Source: an uncultured Alphaproteobacteria bacterium
Lineage (GTDB): Bacteria > Pseudomonadota > Alphaproteobacteria > UBA9655
Assembly (NCBI GenBank): GCA_937967795.1
Contig: CALBSK010000090.1
Location: 1 to 46,556 of the forward strand
DNA: 46,556 nt
Direction: 5' to 3'
The position numbers and the translations under genes are program-made. Of the stretch, positions 31,837 through 40,348 are shown piece by piece. The notes under the pieces were generated by a model. That model had not been told where the DNA came from. It saw only the letters and a list, made by a program, of their open reading frames with translations, and ran no database searches. Each line of letters starts with the position of its first letter. Positions within the stretch are counted from its first letter, which is position 1.

Positions 31837-33414
31837 TCAGATTGGTAAGTGAAATTTATCCATATCAATTTTTATTGCTTCTTTATCCACAGGAAGAAAA
31901 CTTGAATCTTTAACAACATGAATTTTTAATTCAGGTGAGGTAAAAGTTTGTAAGTTTTCATCTCCCGCTATTGTATTTTTAAAGTTTTTCTTGAATACTG
32001 AGTGAGGCTTCAAATCTCTCAAAATACTTATGATTATATTGGGGATATAACCAATGTGCTGCTGCGTTATTGTCTTAGCATGCATATCTTCACCAATAGC
32101 ATAAGTCGACTCATGTATATGCGATTTTGGGCAAATCACGTGAATTTTGACTGGAAGAGCCAAAGATTTTTCTTGCAAAGCACTTCGTATATAATTTATC
32201 TCGTACCACAAAGGAAGTTGATGATATTTTAAAAGCGTATACTGAGATAACCCAAGAATAGAAATCAAGAACACAGGAGTAAAAACTAAAAAGCCCATTT
32301 TCGAATTTTTTCGCTTCTCCAGCAAAAGACAGATCCCCGAAAATAAAATAAAATAAATTATCAAGGAATGTGCTCCCAATACACGAAAAGGTGGTACTTC
32401 TAGCCCTGTCGAAGAGAACAACACCGGACTTACACTTAGAAAAAGACATAAAAGTATAAGAAATAATGTTTGCAAATTCTCTTTTAATAAAAAATAAAAA
32501 AGCAAAAGAATTTTTAATATTAATGGAATGTAATTCAGATAAGGCCCTATATCATATGGTTTATAATCCCACAACTGGATGCTTTTGGTCAAAGAATAGA
32601 AATATTTATTAAAAAGAATTAATGGCTCTACTGAAACACTTCTATATTTTTCATATGCTTCATTGTTTTGTAAAAATTGATAATGAGTGATTTTTAGAGC
32701 TATTAAAAATATTCCTATTAAGGACAATCCTACAACAGAGAGCCACATTGCTTTCTTCATATTTTGAGGGCCCTTCTTAGCTTCAAATAAAAGTACCACT
32801 ACTAAAAACCAAACAATCATTGTAGCAGGTGGATAGGAAAAAATCGACAACGTCAATAGAATGGTGCCAAGAAATTTTTGAGTTAAATTTTGTATTCCGA
32901 TTGTGTTAAAAGACCTTACAAACAAATAAGAGCCAAATACTGCAAAATTATAGGCTATAATAACATACATCCCTGTTACTTGGGACGCTAAAACCAGGAA
33001 AGAAGGTAAAGTTAGAGCAGTTACAGTAAATACAAATCTTTTTAGAGCTGGCCACCCAATTTGAGCAAGGAAATTAAATATTCCTATTCCTATTAACCCA
33101 ACTAGTAAAATATTAAGAAAAAAAGCAATGGGAGCATGAGAAAGCTTTTGAATAATGTGATGGCTTAAGACGAGAAAAATTTGGCCAACCGGTCTCATAA
33201 AAACAAATGTCATAGCGTTGTGGTAATGATGGTGCCAAAATCCCTCCCGGAATCCTTGGAAAGCTACGAAATCATCGCCTCTTACAACATTAAAGAACAG
33301 CAAAGGAAGGTATGCAATAATTAAGGTTAAGACAATTAGGCAGTTTTCATCCAACCGTAAAAGGTTATTCCTCTTTGGAATTACTGCATTTGCAGCAAAT
33401 GAAACAGATGTCAT
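31837..33414 (-). CDS. Multi-spanning membrane glycosyltransferase-like protein (GT-C / GtrII-like)
   Basis: This 525-residue protein has about 10-12 hydrophobic helices and a soluble C-terminal part from about residue 420. VRGDDFVAFQGF in the first outer loop has the acidic pair typical of GT-C transferases, which use polyprenyl-phosphate-linked sugars. The context (GtrA- and GtrB-like genes in the same cluster) fits a GtrC-type enzyme that transfers a sugar to surface polysaccharide in the periplasm. The ATG overlaps the TGA of hddA by 4 bp. Sequence alone does not prove catalytic activity; it could also be a polymerase or flippase-like protein. Confidence 0.65.
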   Translation of the reverse strand: MTSVSFAANAVIPKRNNLLRLDENCLIVLTLIIAYLPLLFFNVVRGDDFVAFQGFREGFWHHHYHNAMTFVFMRPVGQIFLVLSHHIIQKLSHAPIAFFLNILLVGLIGIGIFNFLAQIGWPALKRFVFTVTALTLPSFLVLASQVTGMYVIIAYNFAVFGSYLFVRSFNTIGIQNLTQKFLGTILLTLSIFSYPPATMIVWFLVVVLLFEAKKGPQNMKKAMWLSVVGLSLIGIFLIALKITHYQFLQNNEAYEKYRSVSVEPLILFNKYFYSLTKSIQLWDYKPYDIGPYLNYIPLILKILLLFYFLLKENLQTLFLILLCLFLSVSPVLFSSTGLEVPPFRVLGAHSLIIYFILFSGICLLLEKRKNSKMGFLVFTPVFLISILGLSQYTLLKYHQLPLWYEINYIRSALQEKSLALPVKIHVICPKSHIHESTYAIGEDMHAKTITQQHIGYIPNIIISILRDLKPHSVFKKNFKNTIAGDENLQTFTSPELKIHVVKDSSFLPVDKEAIKIDMDKFHLPI

Positions 33415-34391
33415 GACACCACCACCTTCGTTCCCTCAAAATCAAACTTAAACCGAACTTCAGAAAGGCCAACCTTATTCATAGCATAACGCACCTTATT
33501 TTTATCTTCCACATAAAATAATAAAAATCCCCCCCCGCCTGCTCCAACGAGTTTACCTCCAAGAGCCCCATTATTCATGGCTATATCATACCATTCATCA
33601 ATTTTTGGATTTGACATTCCAGAAGAGCGTTTCTTTTTATGTTCCCAATGTTCATGCATAATGGCCGCAAATTCGGAAAGATTCCCCATTTCAATGGCGG
33701 CCTTACTCCGAATTCCCAATTCTTTAATATAATGTAAATTATTAATCATTTCTTTATCGTTTTTTATAGATTTATCATACTGATCTTTTAAAATAGATCC
33801 TGACCTTCTTGAAAAGCCTGTAAAATACAAAAGAAGGTTATCTTCTAATTTATGAAGTGTTTCATTAGCTATTTGAACAGGAGAGACAGACACTTCACCA
33901 TTTTTATGAAATGAAAAGCATGTAACGCCCCCAAAAGCAGCAATGTATTGATCTTGTTTTCCGACTGGCTCTTTCAGTTGGTCGATCTCGATGGTGCACG
34001 CTTTTTCTGCAAGTTCAGATGGCGTTAATATTTTCCTATAATGGGAATAGAGGGCTTTAAGAAGGGCTGTCGTAAAGCTTCCCGATGAACCTAATCCTGT
34101 ACCCGAGGGTATATCCGCTAAAGTTGTGATTTCAATTTGGGGAGTCCTTAAATTCATGAGTTTTAATGCTTCCCGAATAATGGGATGTTTTATTTCTTCA
34201 TTTGTTTCTACATTTTCTAATTGAGAATACTTGAGATAAATTCCAGGCGTAAAAGGACGCGTAACAGTTACATAAACATACTGATTAATTGCGGCTGCAA
34301 TTAAAAACCCTTCATGCCCCTCGTAATAAGAAGAGAGATCTGTGCCCCCGCCGCCGAGAGACAGTCTAAGTGGGGATCTTGTAATAATCAT
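33411..34391 (-). CDS. hddA: D-glycero-alpha-D-manno-heptose-7-phosphate kinase (HddA-like GHMP kinase)
   Basis: This 326-residue GHMP kinase has IITRSPLRLSLGGGGTDLSS at the N-terminus, which is the form found in HddA. The ATP-binding loop is IPSGTGLGSSGSFTTALLKA (about residues 93-112). The late motif LVGAGGGGFLLFYV is GHMP motif 3. It should phosphorylate C1 of the heptose-7-phosphate. The start is the ATG at 34389-34391 with GGAG upstream; the frame extends 10 codons further, but this ATG fits the family. It overlaps the end of the oxidoreductase gene by 26 bp and the membrane protein gene by 4 bp, so the block is tightly coupled. A run of eight G (about 33529-33536) codes for part of motif 3. 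Confidence 0.88.
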   Translation of the reverse strand: MIITRSPLRLSLGGGGTDLSSYYEGHEGFLIAAAINQYVYVTVTRPFTPGIYLKYSQLENVETNEEIKHPIIREALKLMNLRTPQIEITTLADIPSGTGLGSSGSFTTALLKALYSHYRKILTPSELAEKACTIEIDQLKEPVGKQDQYIAAFGGVTCFSFHKNGEVSVSPVQIANETLHKLEDNLLLYFTGFSRRSGSILKDQYDKSIKNDKEMINNLHYIKELGIRSKAAIEMGNLSEFAAIMHEHWEHKKKRSSGMSNPKIDEWYDIAMNNGALGGKLVGAGGGGFLLFYVEDKNKVRYAMNKVGLSEVRFKFDFEGTKVVVS

Positions 34392-35379
34392 AGTTACTCC
34401 GTTGGTAAATTTTTTCAACAATATTTAAAGCTGCAACCGCGTCCTTTAGATTAGCAGCTGGATTTCTTGAAAAAGATATATCCTCGAAAAATTCATTTAA
34501 TTCGACTTCCCAAGAAGTGTCCGGACCAGGAAATTCCCATATTACAGTATCCGGAGGTCCCATCTCTGGCCGTAGAGAATAGAATGCCAATTTTTCTACC
34601 CCATAACTTCCACCAAGCCCTTCTACATGCAATTTACCCAGTTCTCCATAAATTTCAAAAGAAAAAGTATTTTTCCATTCTGTGCAACTTGCATGTAAAA
34701 ACGCCGTTTTTTTATCTTTTGTTTTAAGCAAAAGAAATCCGTTATCTTCGACTGGCATATCCCAATAATAAGTATGCGCAAAGCCATCAATTTCAGAAAA
34801 ATTACCCAAAAAATATCTAGCTAAGTCAATCAAGTGCACCCCTTGATCAATAAGCTCTCCTCCACCAGAAATTTGAGGGTTTGCCCTCCACTCCTTGTGA
34901 TAATTAAGACGGCCCCCATGCCCATATCTAGCACGAATAAACATTAACCGTCCTAGTTCTCCCCTATCTACAATTTCTTTTGCTTTTTGAATAGCTGGAT
35001 GATAACGGTGATTAAATCCAACTCTTACTTTTTTAAGAGCTTCATCACGAAATGCCTTAATTATTTTATCCAGCTCAAATGAATTTTTTGCTGCAGGTTT
35101 TTCAACAAAAACAAACTTTCTTTCTTTTAAAGAACGGAAAATTAATTCTGCCAAAGCATCATGTGGTGTAGCTATAAGTATCACATGAATTTGGGGGTCC
35201 TTTATAATCTGATCGGCTGAGTCCACGGATTGTGTATGGGGATTCTGGGTTGCAAAATCTTTTGAGAGCTTTGAGTTTACATCGAAGCAAACTAAATGGG
35301 ATCTATGGCGAAGCGCCGCAGCTCTTTTTTTGCCAATAGACCCACACCCAACAAGACCTATTTTATCAAACATATTCAT
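34366..35379 (-). CDS. Gfo/Idh/MocA-family sugar oxidoreductase
   Basis: This 337-residue NAD(P)-dependent oxidoreductase starts with IGLVGCGSIGKKRAAALRH (Rossmann fold). The conserved FVEKPAAKNSFEL (EKP motif, about 92-96) follows. GGGELIDQGVHLIDLARYFL and the helix with its conserved His lie in the C-terminal alpha/beta domain. Such enzymes oxidise or reduce sugars or sugar nucleotides, for example at C3. In this cluster it probably tailors the nucleotide-activated sugar. It lies 10 bp after the SDR gene and overlaps hddA by 26 bp. Confidence 0.87.
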   Translation of the reverse strand: MNMFDKIGLVGCGSIGKKRAAALRHRSHLVCFDVNSKLSKDFATQNPHTQSVDSADQIIKDPQIHVILIATPHDALAELIFRSLKERKFVFVEKPAAKNSFELDKIIKAFRDEALKKVRVGFNHRYHPAIQKAKEIVDRGELGRLMFIRARYGHGGRLNYHKEWRANPQISGGGELIDQGVHLIDLARYFLGNFSEIDGFAHTYYWDMPVEDNGFLLLKTKDKKTAFLHASCTEWKNTFSFEIYGELGKLHVEGLGGSYGVEKLAFYSLRPEMGPPDTVIWEFPGPDTSWEVELNEFFEDISFSRNPAANLKDAVAALNIVEKIYQRSNYDYYKIPT

Positions 35380-35389
35380 TTAAATTATT

Positions 35390-36220
35390 TCAAATGTTAG
35401 TTAATCTTCTAAGAGTATAAGTATCTGATTGGTTTATATGTGTGATAAAGCCTTCTTCAAAAGGCCAAGGATCCCATAGAGACGAAATCAATTTTCCACT
35501 TATAAAGTTTTTTTGTTGAGTACATAGATAAAAAATAAGGTCTGTTGCCTTTTTTATAATCTCATCGGATTGATTGAAAGCCTCTCGTATCTTTTTCGTA
35601 AATTCTTTTGGTAAAATAGAATCATGAGATAGATATTCTTCAGTAATAGATGATTTCATAACTCCAGGTGCAACCGCGTTAATTTGGATATCATAATCTT
35701 TAACTTCCAATGCAAGCGTTTCAACCAAACGTATTAAAGCCGCTTTTGAAGCGGCATAAGAACTAATATAGGGGAGAGGAGCGGTAGCCCCGCCGCCTGA
35801 TAAGGTTACTATACGTCCATAGTTCTGCGCTTTCATTAGGGGAATAACTCTTTGCATAAAATATACGAAACTGAAAATGTTTGTTGAAAAGCCTTCAACC
35901 CAATCTCCCCAAGTAACATTTTCTAATTTTCCTAAGGGACCATTTTCTCCAACATTATTAACAAGGCGGAGAGGAGGCCCATAGCGCTCAATAAAAAAAT
36001 CTAGAGCCTTATCTACTTGAGTTTGTTGTTTCACATCTACTTGATAGATTTCGATAATCTGCGTGTTAGTACGCAACTGATCAAGTTGGTTTTTTAAAAG
36101 TTCTAGCTTTTTCTTGTTTCTTGCTAGTAAAAACACAGACCAACCATTGGCAACAAAACTTTTAGAAATACTGGCCCCTAACCCTCCATTTGCCCCCATA
36201 ATAATAACTGACTTATTCAT
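35390..36220 (-). CDS. Short-chain dehydrogenase/reductase
   Basis: This 276-residue classical SDR starts with SVIIMGANGGLGASISKSFV (TGxxxGxG-type cofactor motif). NNVGENGPLGKLEN stands in place of the NNAG motif, and IVTLSGGGATAPLPYISSYA leads into YAASKAALIRLVET, giving Ser, Tyr and Lys. Its C-terminal part, INAVAPGVMKSSITEEY, is typical. It probably reduces a keto-sugar made by one of the neighbouring dehydrogenases. It overlaps the nucleotide-sugar dehydrogenase-like gene by 8 bp. The substrate cannot be predicted. Confidence 0.87.
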   Translation of the reverse strand: MNKSVIIMGANGGLGASISKSFVANGWSVFLLARNKKKLELLKNQLDQLRTNTQIIEIYQVDVKQQTQVDKALDFFIERYGPPLRLVNNVGENGPLGKLENVTWGDWVEGFSTNIFSFVYFMQRVIPLMKAQNYGRIVTLSGGGATAPLPYISSYAASKAALIRLVETLALEVKDYDIQINAVAPGVMKSSITEEYLSHDSILPKEFTKKIREAFNQSDEIIKKATDLIFYLCTQQKNFISGKLISSLWDPWPFEEGFITHINQSDTYTLRRLTNI

Positions 36221-37475
36221 GGTGCTGTTCTCCTAGTAAAACATGTACGTAGGATTTTGGAATCTTTTGACAATACCGATTTGGATCCAAGATAAAAACT
36301 TTCTTCACTTCATTAAGTTCCGGGAACTGAAGATTTCCATAATTGTTTACAACTATAATCGCGTCTGTTGTTTCTATAGCTTCTTTAAAAGAGGCCGTCA
36401 AATGGAAATCATTTATATTCTCAAGCCCAGTTTCCTTAACGATAGGATCGTACGCCTTAACAATAGCTCTTTGAGATAACAAATGACTACAAATTTCTAG
36501 TCCAAGCGAACAGCGCGTTGAATTGCTGTTAACTTTATAAGAAAGACCCAGAACTGTAATAATTTTTTTTTGTAAATTATTATTAAAAATTAATCTTAGT
36601 TTGTTTAAAAACCATTTTTTATGTTCTTCATTGCTTAACATAATACTTTGCAATAGAGGAACATCAATTTTTGATTTTTCAGCTATTTCACACAAATATG
36701 TAACATCCCTTCCCAAAGTGCCGCCTGCAAACGCAGCCCCTGGACTAACATAGGAATTCTCCCCAATTCTTGCGTCACATCTTATTGCAGCTTCAACTTC
36801 ATAAGCACTGGCTCCCACCATCTCGCAAATTCTAGCAATCTCATTTGCAAAAGTTATAGACGTAGCTAGAAAACAATTTATCGCATGCTTTACCATTCCA
36901 GCAGAAGGATTAGAAACCCAAACAAGGCGTTGACAAAATGGCGTTAATACCTCCTCGACCACAGAAGGTTTATTATTGTTGTTCGTCCCCACGACAATGA
37001 AATTCTGATTCCTAAAAATGTTTATAGCTTCACCCAGACGCAAATTTTCCGGAATGTAATGAAAAGAAAGACATTTCAACTTTTTTTGAAGAGATTTAAT
37101 GGATGAAACTGATAATTGAGAGGATATAAATAAAAATTTATCCCTAAGATCCAACGATTGAGAAAGTTTTTCGATATAGGATTCAGTAGAGAGAGGGTCT
37201 GGGTTTCCGAGCTTATCTAATGGCGTATCAAATGTTATCCAAACTATATCAACCTTTTTAGCTTCTTCTACTCGTTTTAAGTATATAAGCTTTCCTGCGT
37301 CCGATCCCTTCTGAAGCAAAACCTCCAAGCCTGGTTCAAAGATAATATCTTTTTGCAAAAGTTTTTCCATGACCTTAATATCGGGGTCAAAAACATAAAC
37401 TTTATGGTCTTTTTCAGCAAGGCAAGCAGCGGTTGTAAGGCCAAGATGGCCTAACCCATAAACAAGAATATTCAT
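36213..37475 (-). CDS. UDP-glucose/GDP-mannose dehydrogenase-family protein lacking the catalytic Cys
   Basis: This 420-residue protein has the three-domain layout of nucleotide-sugar dehydrogenases. An N-terminal Rossmann domain (NILVYGLGHLGLTTAACLAE) is followed by IPENLRLGEAI, then the central helical domain with MVKHAINCFLATSITFANE (Lys196 and Asn200 match the catalytic Lys and Asn). The C-terminal UDP-binding domain has VLGLSYKVNSNSTRCS. The key GG-x-C-x-P-K-D motif, which carries the thioester-forming Cys, is replaced by FAGGTLGRDV (about 249-258), with Leu where Cys is expected. Classical two-step oxidation to a uronic acid is therefore doubtful. It may do a single oxidation, epimerisation or bind only. 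It overlaps its neighbours by 4 and 8 bp. Confidence 0.85.
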   Translation of the reverse strand: MNILVYGLGHLGLTTAACLAEKDHKVYVFDPDIKVMEKLLQKDIIFEPGLEVLLQKGSDAGKLIYLKRVEEAKKVDIVWITFDTPLDKLGNPDPLSTESYIEKLSQSLDLRDKFLFISSQLSVSSIKSLQKKLKCLSFHYIPENLRLGEAINIFRNQNFIVVGTNNNNKPSVVEEVLTPFCQRLVWVSNPSAGMVKHAINCFLATSITFANEIARICEMVGASAYEVEAAIRCDARIGENSYVSPGAAFAGGTLGRDVTYLCEIAEKSKIDVPLLQSIMLSNEEHKKWFLNKLRLIFNNNLQKKIITVLGLSYKVNSNSTRCSLGLEICSHLLSQRAIVKAYDPIVKETGLENINDFHLTASFKEAIETTDAIIVVNNYGNLQFPELNEVKKVFILDPNRYCQKIPKSYVHVLLGEQHHE

Positions 37476-38440
37476 AGCATATTTCTCTCATAAATCCAGG
37501 GGTTTTCTTTTATCCATTTAACTGTTTTAATAACACTGTCACGGATTGACAGCTTGGGCTTCCATCTTAGGTTTTTAATTTTAGTGGTATCAAGAAAAAT
37601 AAATGGATTATCGCCGATCCACCCTCTCTCTCCTCCCGCATATTCTCTCAAAGGATTAATATTCAAATACTCGCATATCCAGTTTAAAGAATCATCTACC
37701 ATGCAATATTCATTGGTTCCTAGATTATAAATGTCCAATTTTTTATTGGAATTAAAGTTAATGGCACAAAATATAGCATCCAAACAATCTTTAATATATA
37801 AGTAAGATTTTTTTTGTTTGCCGTTGCCTAATATATAAATATGGTTAGGATTTTGTTTAAGGCTTTTTACAAAGTCATATACATGGCCATGCGTATATCT
37901 CTCCCCCAGGATTGAGACAAAACGAAAAATATATCCTTTCATTCCAAACCCTTCACAATAAGCAGAAATTAACCCTTCACCCGCTAACTTAGAGGCCCCA
38001 TATAAAGAAGTTTGACAAGGGAAAGGAGCATCTTCTGGTGTTGGGAAAGCGGTTGCTTCTCCATACACCGAGCCTGTGGAAGAAAAAGCAATTTCATGAA
38101 TCTTATTTTCACGCATCGCTTCAAGAACATTATATGTTGCAATCGTATTCTGGTCCAGGTCTTTTCTAGGATGTTGTGTACCAAAGCGCACATCCGCATT
38201 TGCAGACAAATGAAACACAAAATCACTCCCTTCCATAGACTGGACGAGCACCTTAAAATCTAGCACATCTCCCTGTATAAGTTTAAAGTGGGGGTTATCT
38301 TGATGATGAGAAATAAACTTCTCGCACCCCGTGGAAAAATTGTCATAGCCAATAACCTTATTTCCTTTTGCTAATAAAAAATCCACTAAATGGCTTCCAA
38401 TAAATCCTGCAGCGCCTGTTACAAAATATGTTTTTCCCAA
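37472..38440 (-). CDS. NAD-dependent nucleotide-sugar epimerase/dehydratase (extended SDR)
   Basis: This 322-residue extended SDR starts with TYFVTGAAGFIGSHLVDFLL (NAD binding). It has FHLSANADVRFG, SSTGSVYGEATAFPTPEDAP, and YGASKLAGEGLISAYCEGFG, giving the Ser/Thr, Tyr and Lys catalytic set. The C-terminal NLGTNEYCMVDDSLNWICEY binds the sugar nucleotide. UDP-glucose 4-epimerase or a related activity is likely. The start is TTG with TAGGAG at good spacing. It overlaps the dehydrogenase-like gene by 4 bp. Confidence 0.88.
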   Translation of the reverse strand: MGKTYFVTGAAGFIGSHLVDFLLAKGNKVIGYDNFSTGCEKFISHHQDNPHFKLIQGDVLDFKVLVQSMEGSDFVFHLSANADVRFGTQHPRKDLDQNTIATYNVLEAMRENKIHEIAFSSTGSVYGEATAFPTPEDAPFPCQTSLYGASKLAGEGLISAYCEGFGMKGYIFRFVSILGERYTHGHVYDFVKSLKQNPNHIYILGNGKQKKSYLYIKDCLDAIFCAINFNSNKKLDIYNLGTNEYCMVDDSLNWICEYLNINPLREYAGGERGWIGDNPFIFLDTTKIKNLRWKPKLSIRDSVIKTVKWIKENPWIYERNML

Positions 38441-38766
38441 TTTTAACTCCTACTGTGTTTTTAATAGCTCTTTATTTTCAAAAACCTTTTTAAAATTATC
38501 ACGCAAACCCAATATTTCATTTATCCCGACCGATAGTGTAAAAAAATAAAACAGTCCAACAGCTAAGAATAATCCTTAAAATTCTATTCGTATAGAACAA
38601 TTTTATTCCATTTTTTTTCTTTCTAAATATTTTGGAACAACCATTTTCATGTAAAATCCAGAAATAATGTAAAATATTTGAATACCCCCAGTAGAGCGTA
38701 CACAAGATGAAAATTTTGAGAAGGAAGATGAGGCAATAACACAAGCAATAATCTTAGTGTACCCAT
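38441..38766. other. Intergenic gap of about 325 bases with a doubtful minus-strand frame
   Basis: A 75-codon minus-strand frame (38517-38744) is hydrophobic and AT-driven. It has no ribosome-binding site, and its composition (many Ile, Phe, Cys, Lys) does not persuade. It could be the degraded 3' end of a membrane acyltransferase, as its W, R and K spacing faintly recalls MBOAT tails, but I do not claim a gene. The promoter for the downstream sugar genes may lie here. Confidence 0.3.
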
Positions 38767-39204
38767 TTATAGAGGCTTTCTTCCAATACGAGGAGATGGT
38801 TTAAATAAAACGTATTTTTGAAAAAAAAAGCTTATTGGAACCATAAAGACTACACTTATCATATAAGAAAGTGTTTTTGAATAATGAATATTAAAAAACT
38901 TGAAAAAATATTCATATAACAAAAAGCTGAGACCATATAAGCTCCCTGTCATAAAGAGGCTCAATAGAAAAAAATATATCAATCTTTTTATGCCGGTGGG
39001 AGCTGAGCCCCTAAATACGAATACTCGAGCCATCATCCATGCGACAATACTACTGTTTATATAAGCCCAACAAACAGAATATCCATGTCCTATGAATGGA
39101 GTCAGAGTATGATAGGATGCAACATTAATTGCAGTTACTAGAAATCCTGTAAGGATAAATCTTAATATTTCTGGGAGCTCTCGTAAATTAAATAAGTTTT
39201 TCAT
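38767..39204 (-). CDS. gtrA: GtrA-family membrane protein
   Basis: This 145-residue protein has four membrane helices: FILTGFLVTAINVASYHTLT, VCWAYINSSIVAWMMARVFV, LIYFFLLSLFMTGSLYGLSF and TLSYMISVVFMVPISFFFQK. The start LRFILTGFLVTAINVA and the end FFFQKYVLFK are typical of GtrA. GtrA proteins are thought to flip undecaprenyl-phosphate-linked sugars to the periplasm. It lies 55 bp after the GtrB-like transferase, which supports this role. Confidence 0.87.
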   Translation of the reverse strand: MKNLFNLRELPEILRFILTGFLVTAINVASYHTLTPFIGHGYSVCWAYINSSIVAWMMARVFVFRGSAPTGIKRLIYFFLLSLFMTGSLYGLSFLLYEYFFKFFNIHYSKTLSYMISVVFMVPISFFFQKYVLFKPSPRIGRKPL

Positions 39205-39259
39205 AAGACCACATATCTTTAAAATTTTGGTATTAGCGCTTATCGATAGCTTATAAAGC

Positions 39260-40225
39260 CTAGGTTGCTGTCTTTTTTAAAAAATCATGTGTTTTTGCAT
39301 GCAGGGTTTGCTCATCTATTATTTCATCAATGATATACATTGGCCTTTTTTTCACTTCATCATAAATACGACCAATATACTCTCCCATAATTCCTAAGCA
39401 GAAAAGCTGAATTCCAGAAAAAAAAGTAATAGCTATGATCGTTGTCGGTAATCCAGGTGTTAGGCTAACTCCAAATAGCTTCTGCAAAAAATAAGAAAAA
39501 CCCATCAGGAGGCTTAAAAAAGAAAATGAAAGCCCAAGGAGAGACGTTAATTGTAAGGGTTTATTACTAAAACCGATAATTCCATTGAATCCTATTTTTA
39601 AAGATCCCGTTAGCCGATTATAGTTCCCTTTTCCAGATAATCGTTCCTCTCTATCGTATTCAATAAACGTCTGAGGGAACCCTACAAAAGAAACTAGTCC
39701 TCTCAAGAAGCCGTTAGTTTCTTTAAGCTGTTTAAGATGCTCTATAACGCGTCTAGAGATGAGACGAAAGTCTCCTGTGTTTCGAGGAATATTTGTCTCG
39801 CTTATTTTGTTGATAAGAGCATAGCCAACACAACAAATAATTTTTTTAATAAATGTTTCTCCCTTCCTTGACCTTCTTTTCGCGTACACAACATCAAAAC
39901 CTTCATTGGCTTTCTTAACCATAAGGGGAATTAACTCGGGAGGATCCTGTAAATCGACGTCAATTATAATACAATAATCTCCTCGACAGTGGTAAATTCC
40001 AGATAACGTAGCAGCCGCCTGACCAAATCTACGACTCATCTTAATGAGAGAAACTTGTTTAAAATTTTTTATCTGTTCAATGATAATCTTCTCGGTATTA
40101 TCCGGCGAAGGATCTAAACAAAAAATTACCTCATAGGAAAAACCTGTAAGAGAAGGAATAAGTCTGTCCAAAAAGGGAACAATATTTTTCTCCTCTGCAT
40201 AAATGGGAACGATTACAGAAATCAC
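39260..40225 (-). CDS. gtrB: Family 2 glycosyltransferase, polyprenyl-phosphate sugar synthase (GtrB/DPM-like)
   Basis: This 321-residue protein starts with ISVIVPIYAEEKNIVPFLDR, a GT2 signature. CLDPSPDNTEKIIIEQIKNF and IIDVDLQDPPELIPLMVKKA carry the substrate- and metal-binding Asp residues. RRSRKGETFIKK follows. Two C-terminal membrane helices (LQLTSLLGLSFSFLSLLMGF and TTIIAITFFSGIQLFCLGIM), then GEYIGRIYDEVKKRPMYII, are typical of GtrB/ArnC-type enzymes. It should load a sugar onto undecaprenyl phosphate. The start is GTG with AAGGAG upstream. It is paired with gtrA. Confidence 0.9.
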   Translation of the reverse strand: MISVIVPIYAEEKNIVPFLDRLIPSLTGFSYEVIFCLDPSPDNTEKIIIEQIKNFKQVSLIKMSRRFGQAAATLSGIYHCRGDYCIIIDVDLQDPPELIPLMVKKANEGFDVVYAKRRSRKGETFIKKIICCVGYALINKISETNIPRNTGDFRLISRRVIEHLKQLKETNGFLRGLVSFVGFPQTFIEYDREERLSGKGNYNRLTGSLKIGFNGIIGFSNKPLQLTSLLGLSFSFLSLLMGFSYFLQKLFGVSLTPGLPTTIIAITFFSGIQLFCLGIMGEYIGRIYDEVKKRPMYIIDEIIDEQTLHAKTHDFLKKTAT

Positions 40226-40348
40226 GTTTCTCTCCTTCTCTACAGAATAAAGATATCTCCTTTATATAGGGCCTTAAAAACATTTGCAATTTTATTGCAT
40301 CATTTTTTTCTATTAAAAGTGATGGTTGTTTTGGTATCTATTGAACGT

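Noticed and set aside
36213..37475. Loss of the active-site lysine in the nucleotide-sugar dehydrogenase homologue
   Set aside because: On closer alignment Lys196 and Asn200 match the catalytic Lys/Asn; only the Cys motif is altered.
38517..38744. 75-codon minus-strand frame between gtrA and the epimerase
   Set aside because: It has AT-driven composition, no ribosome-binding site and only a faint resemblance to membrane acyltransferase tails.
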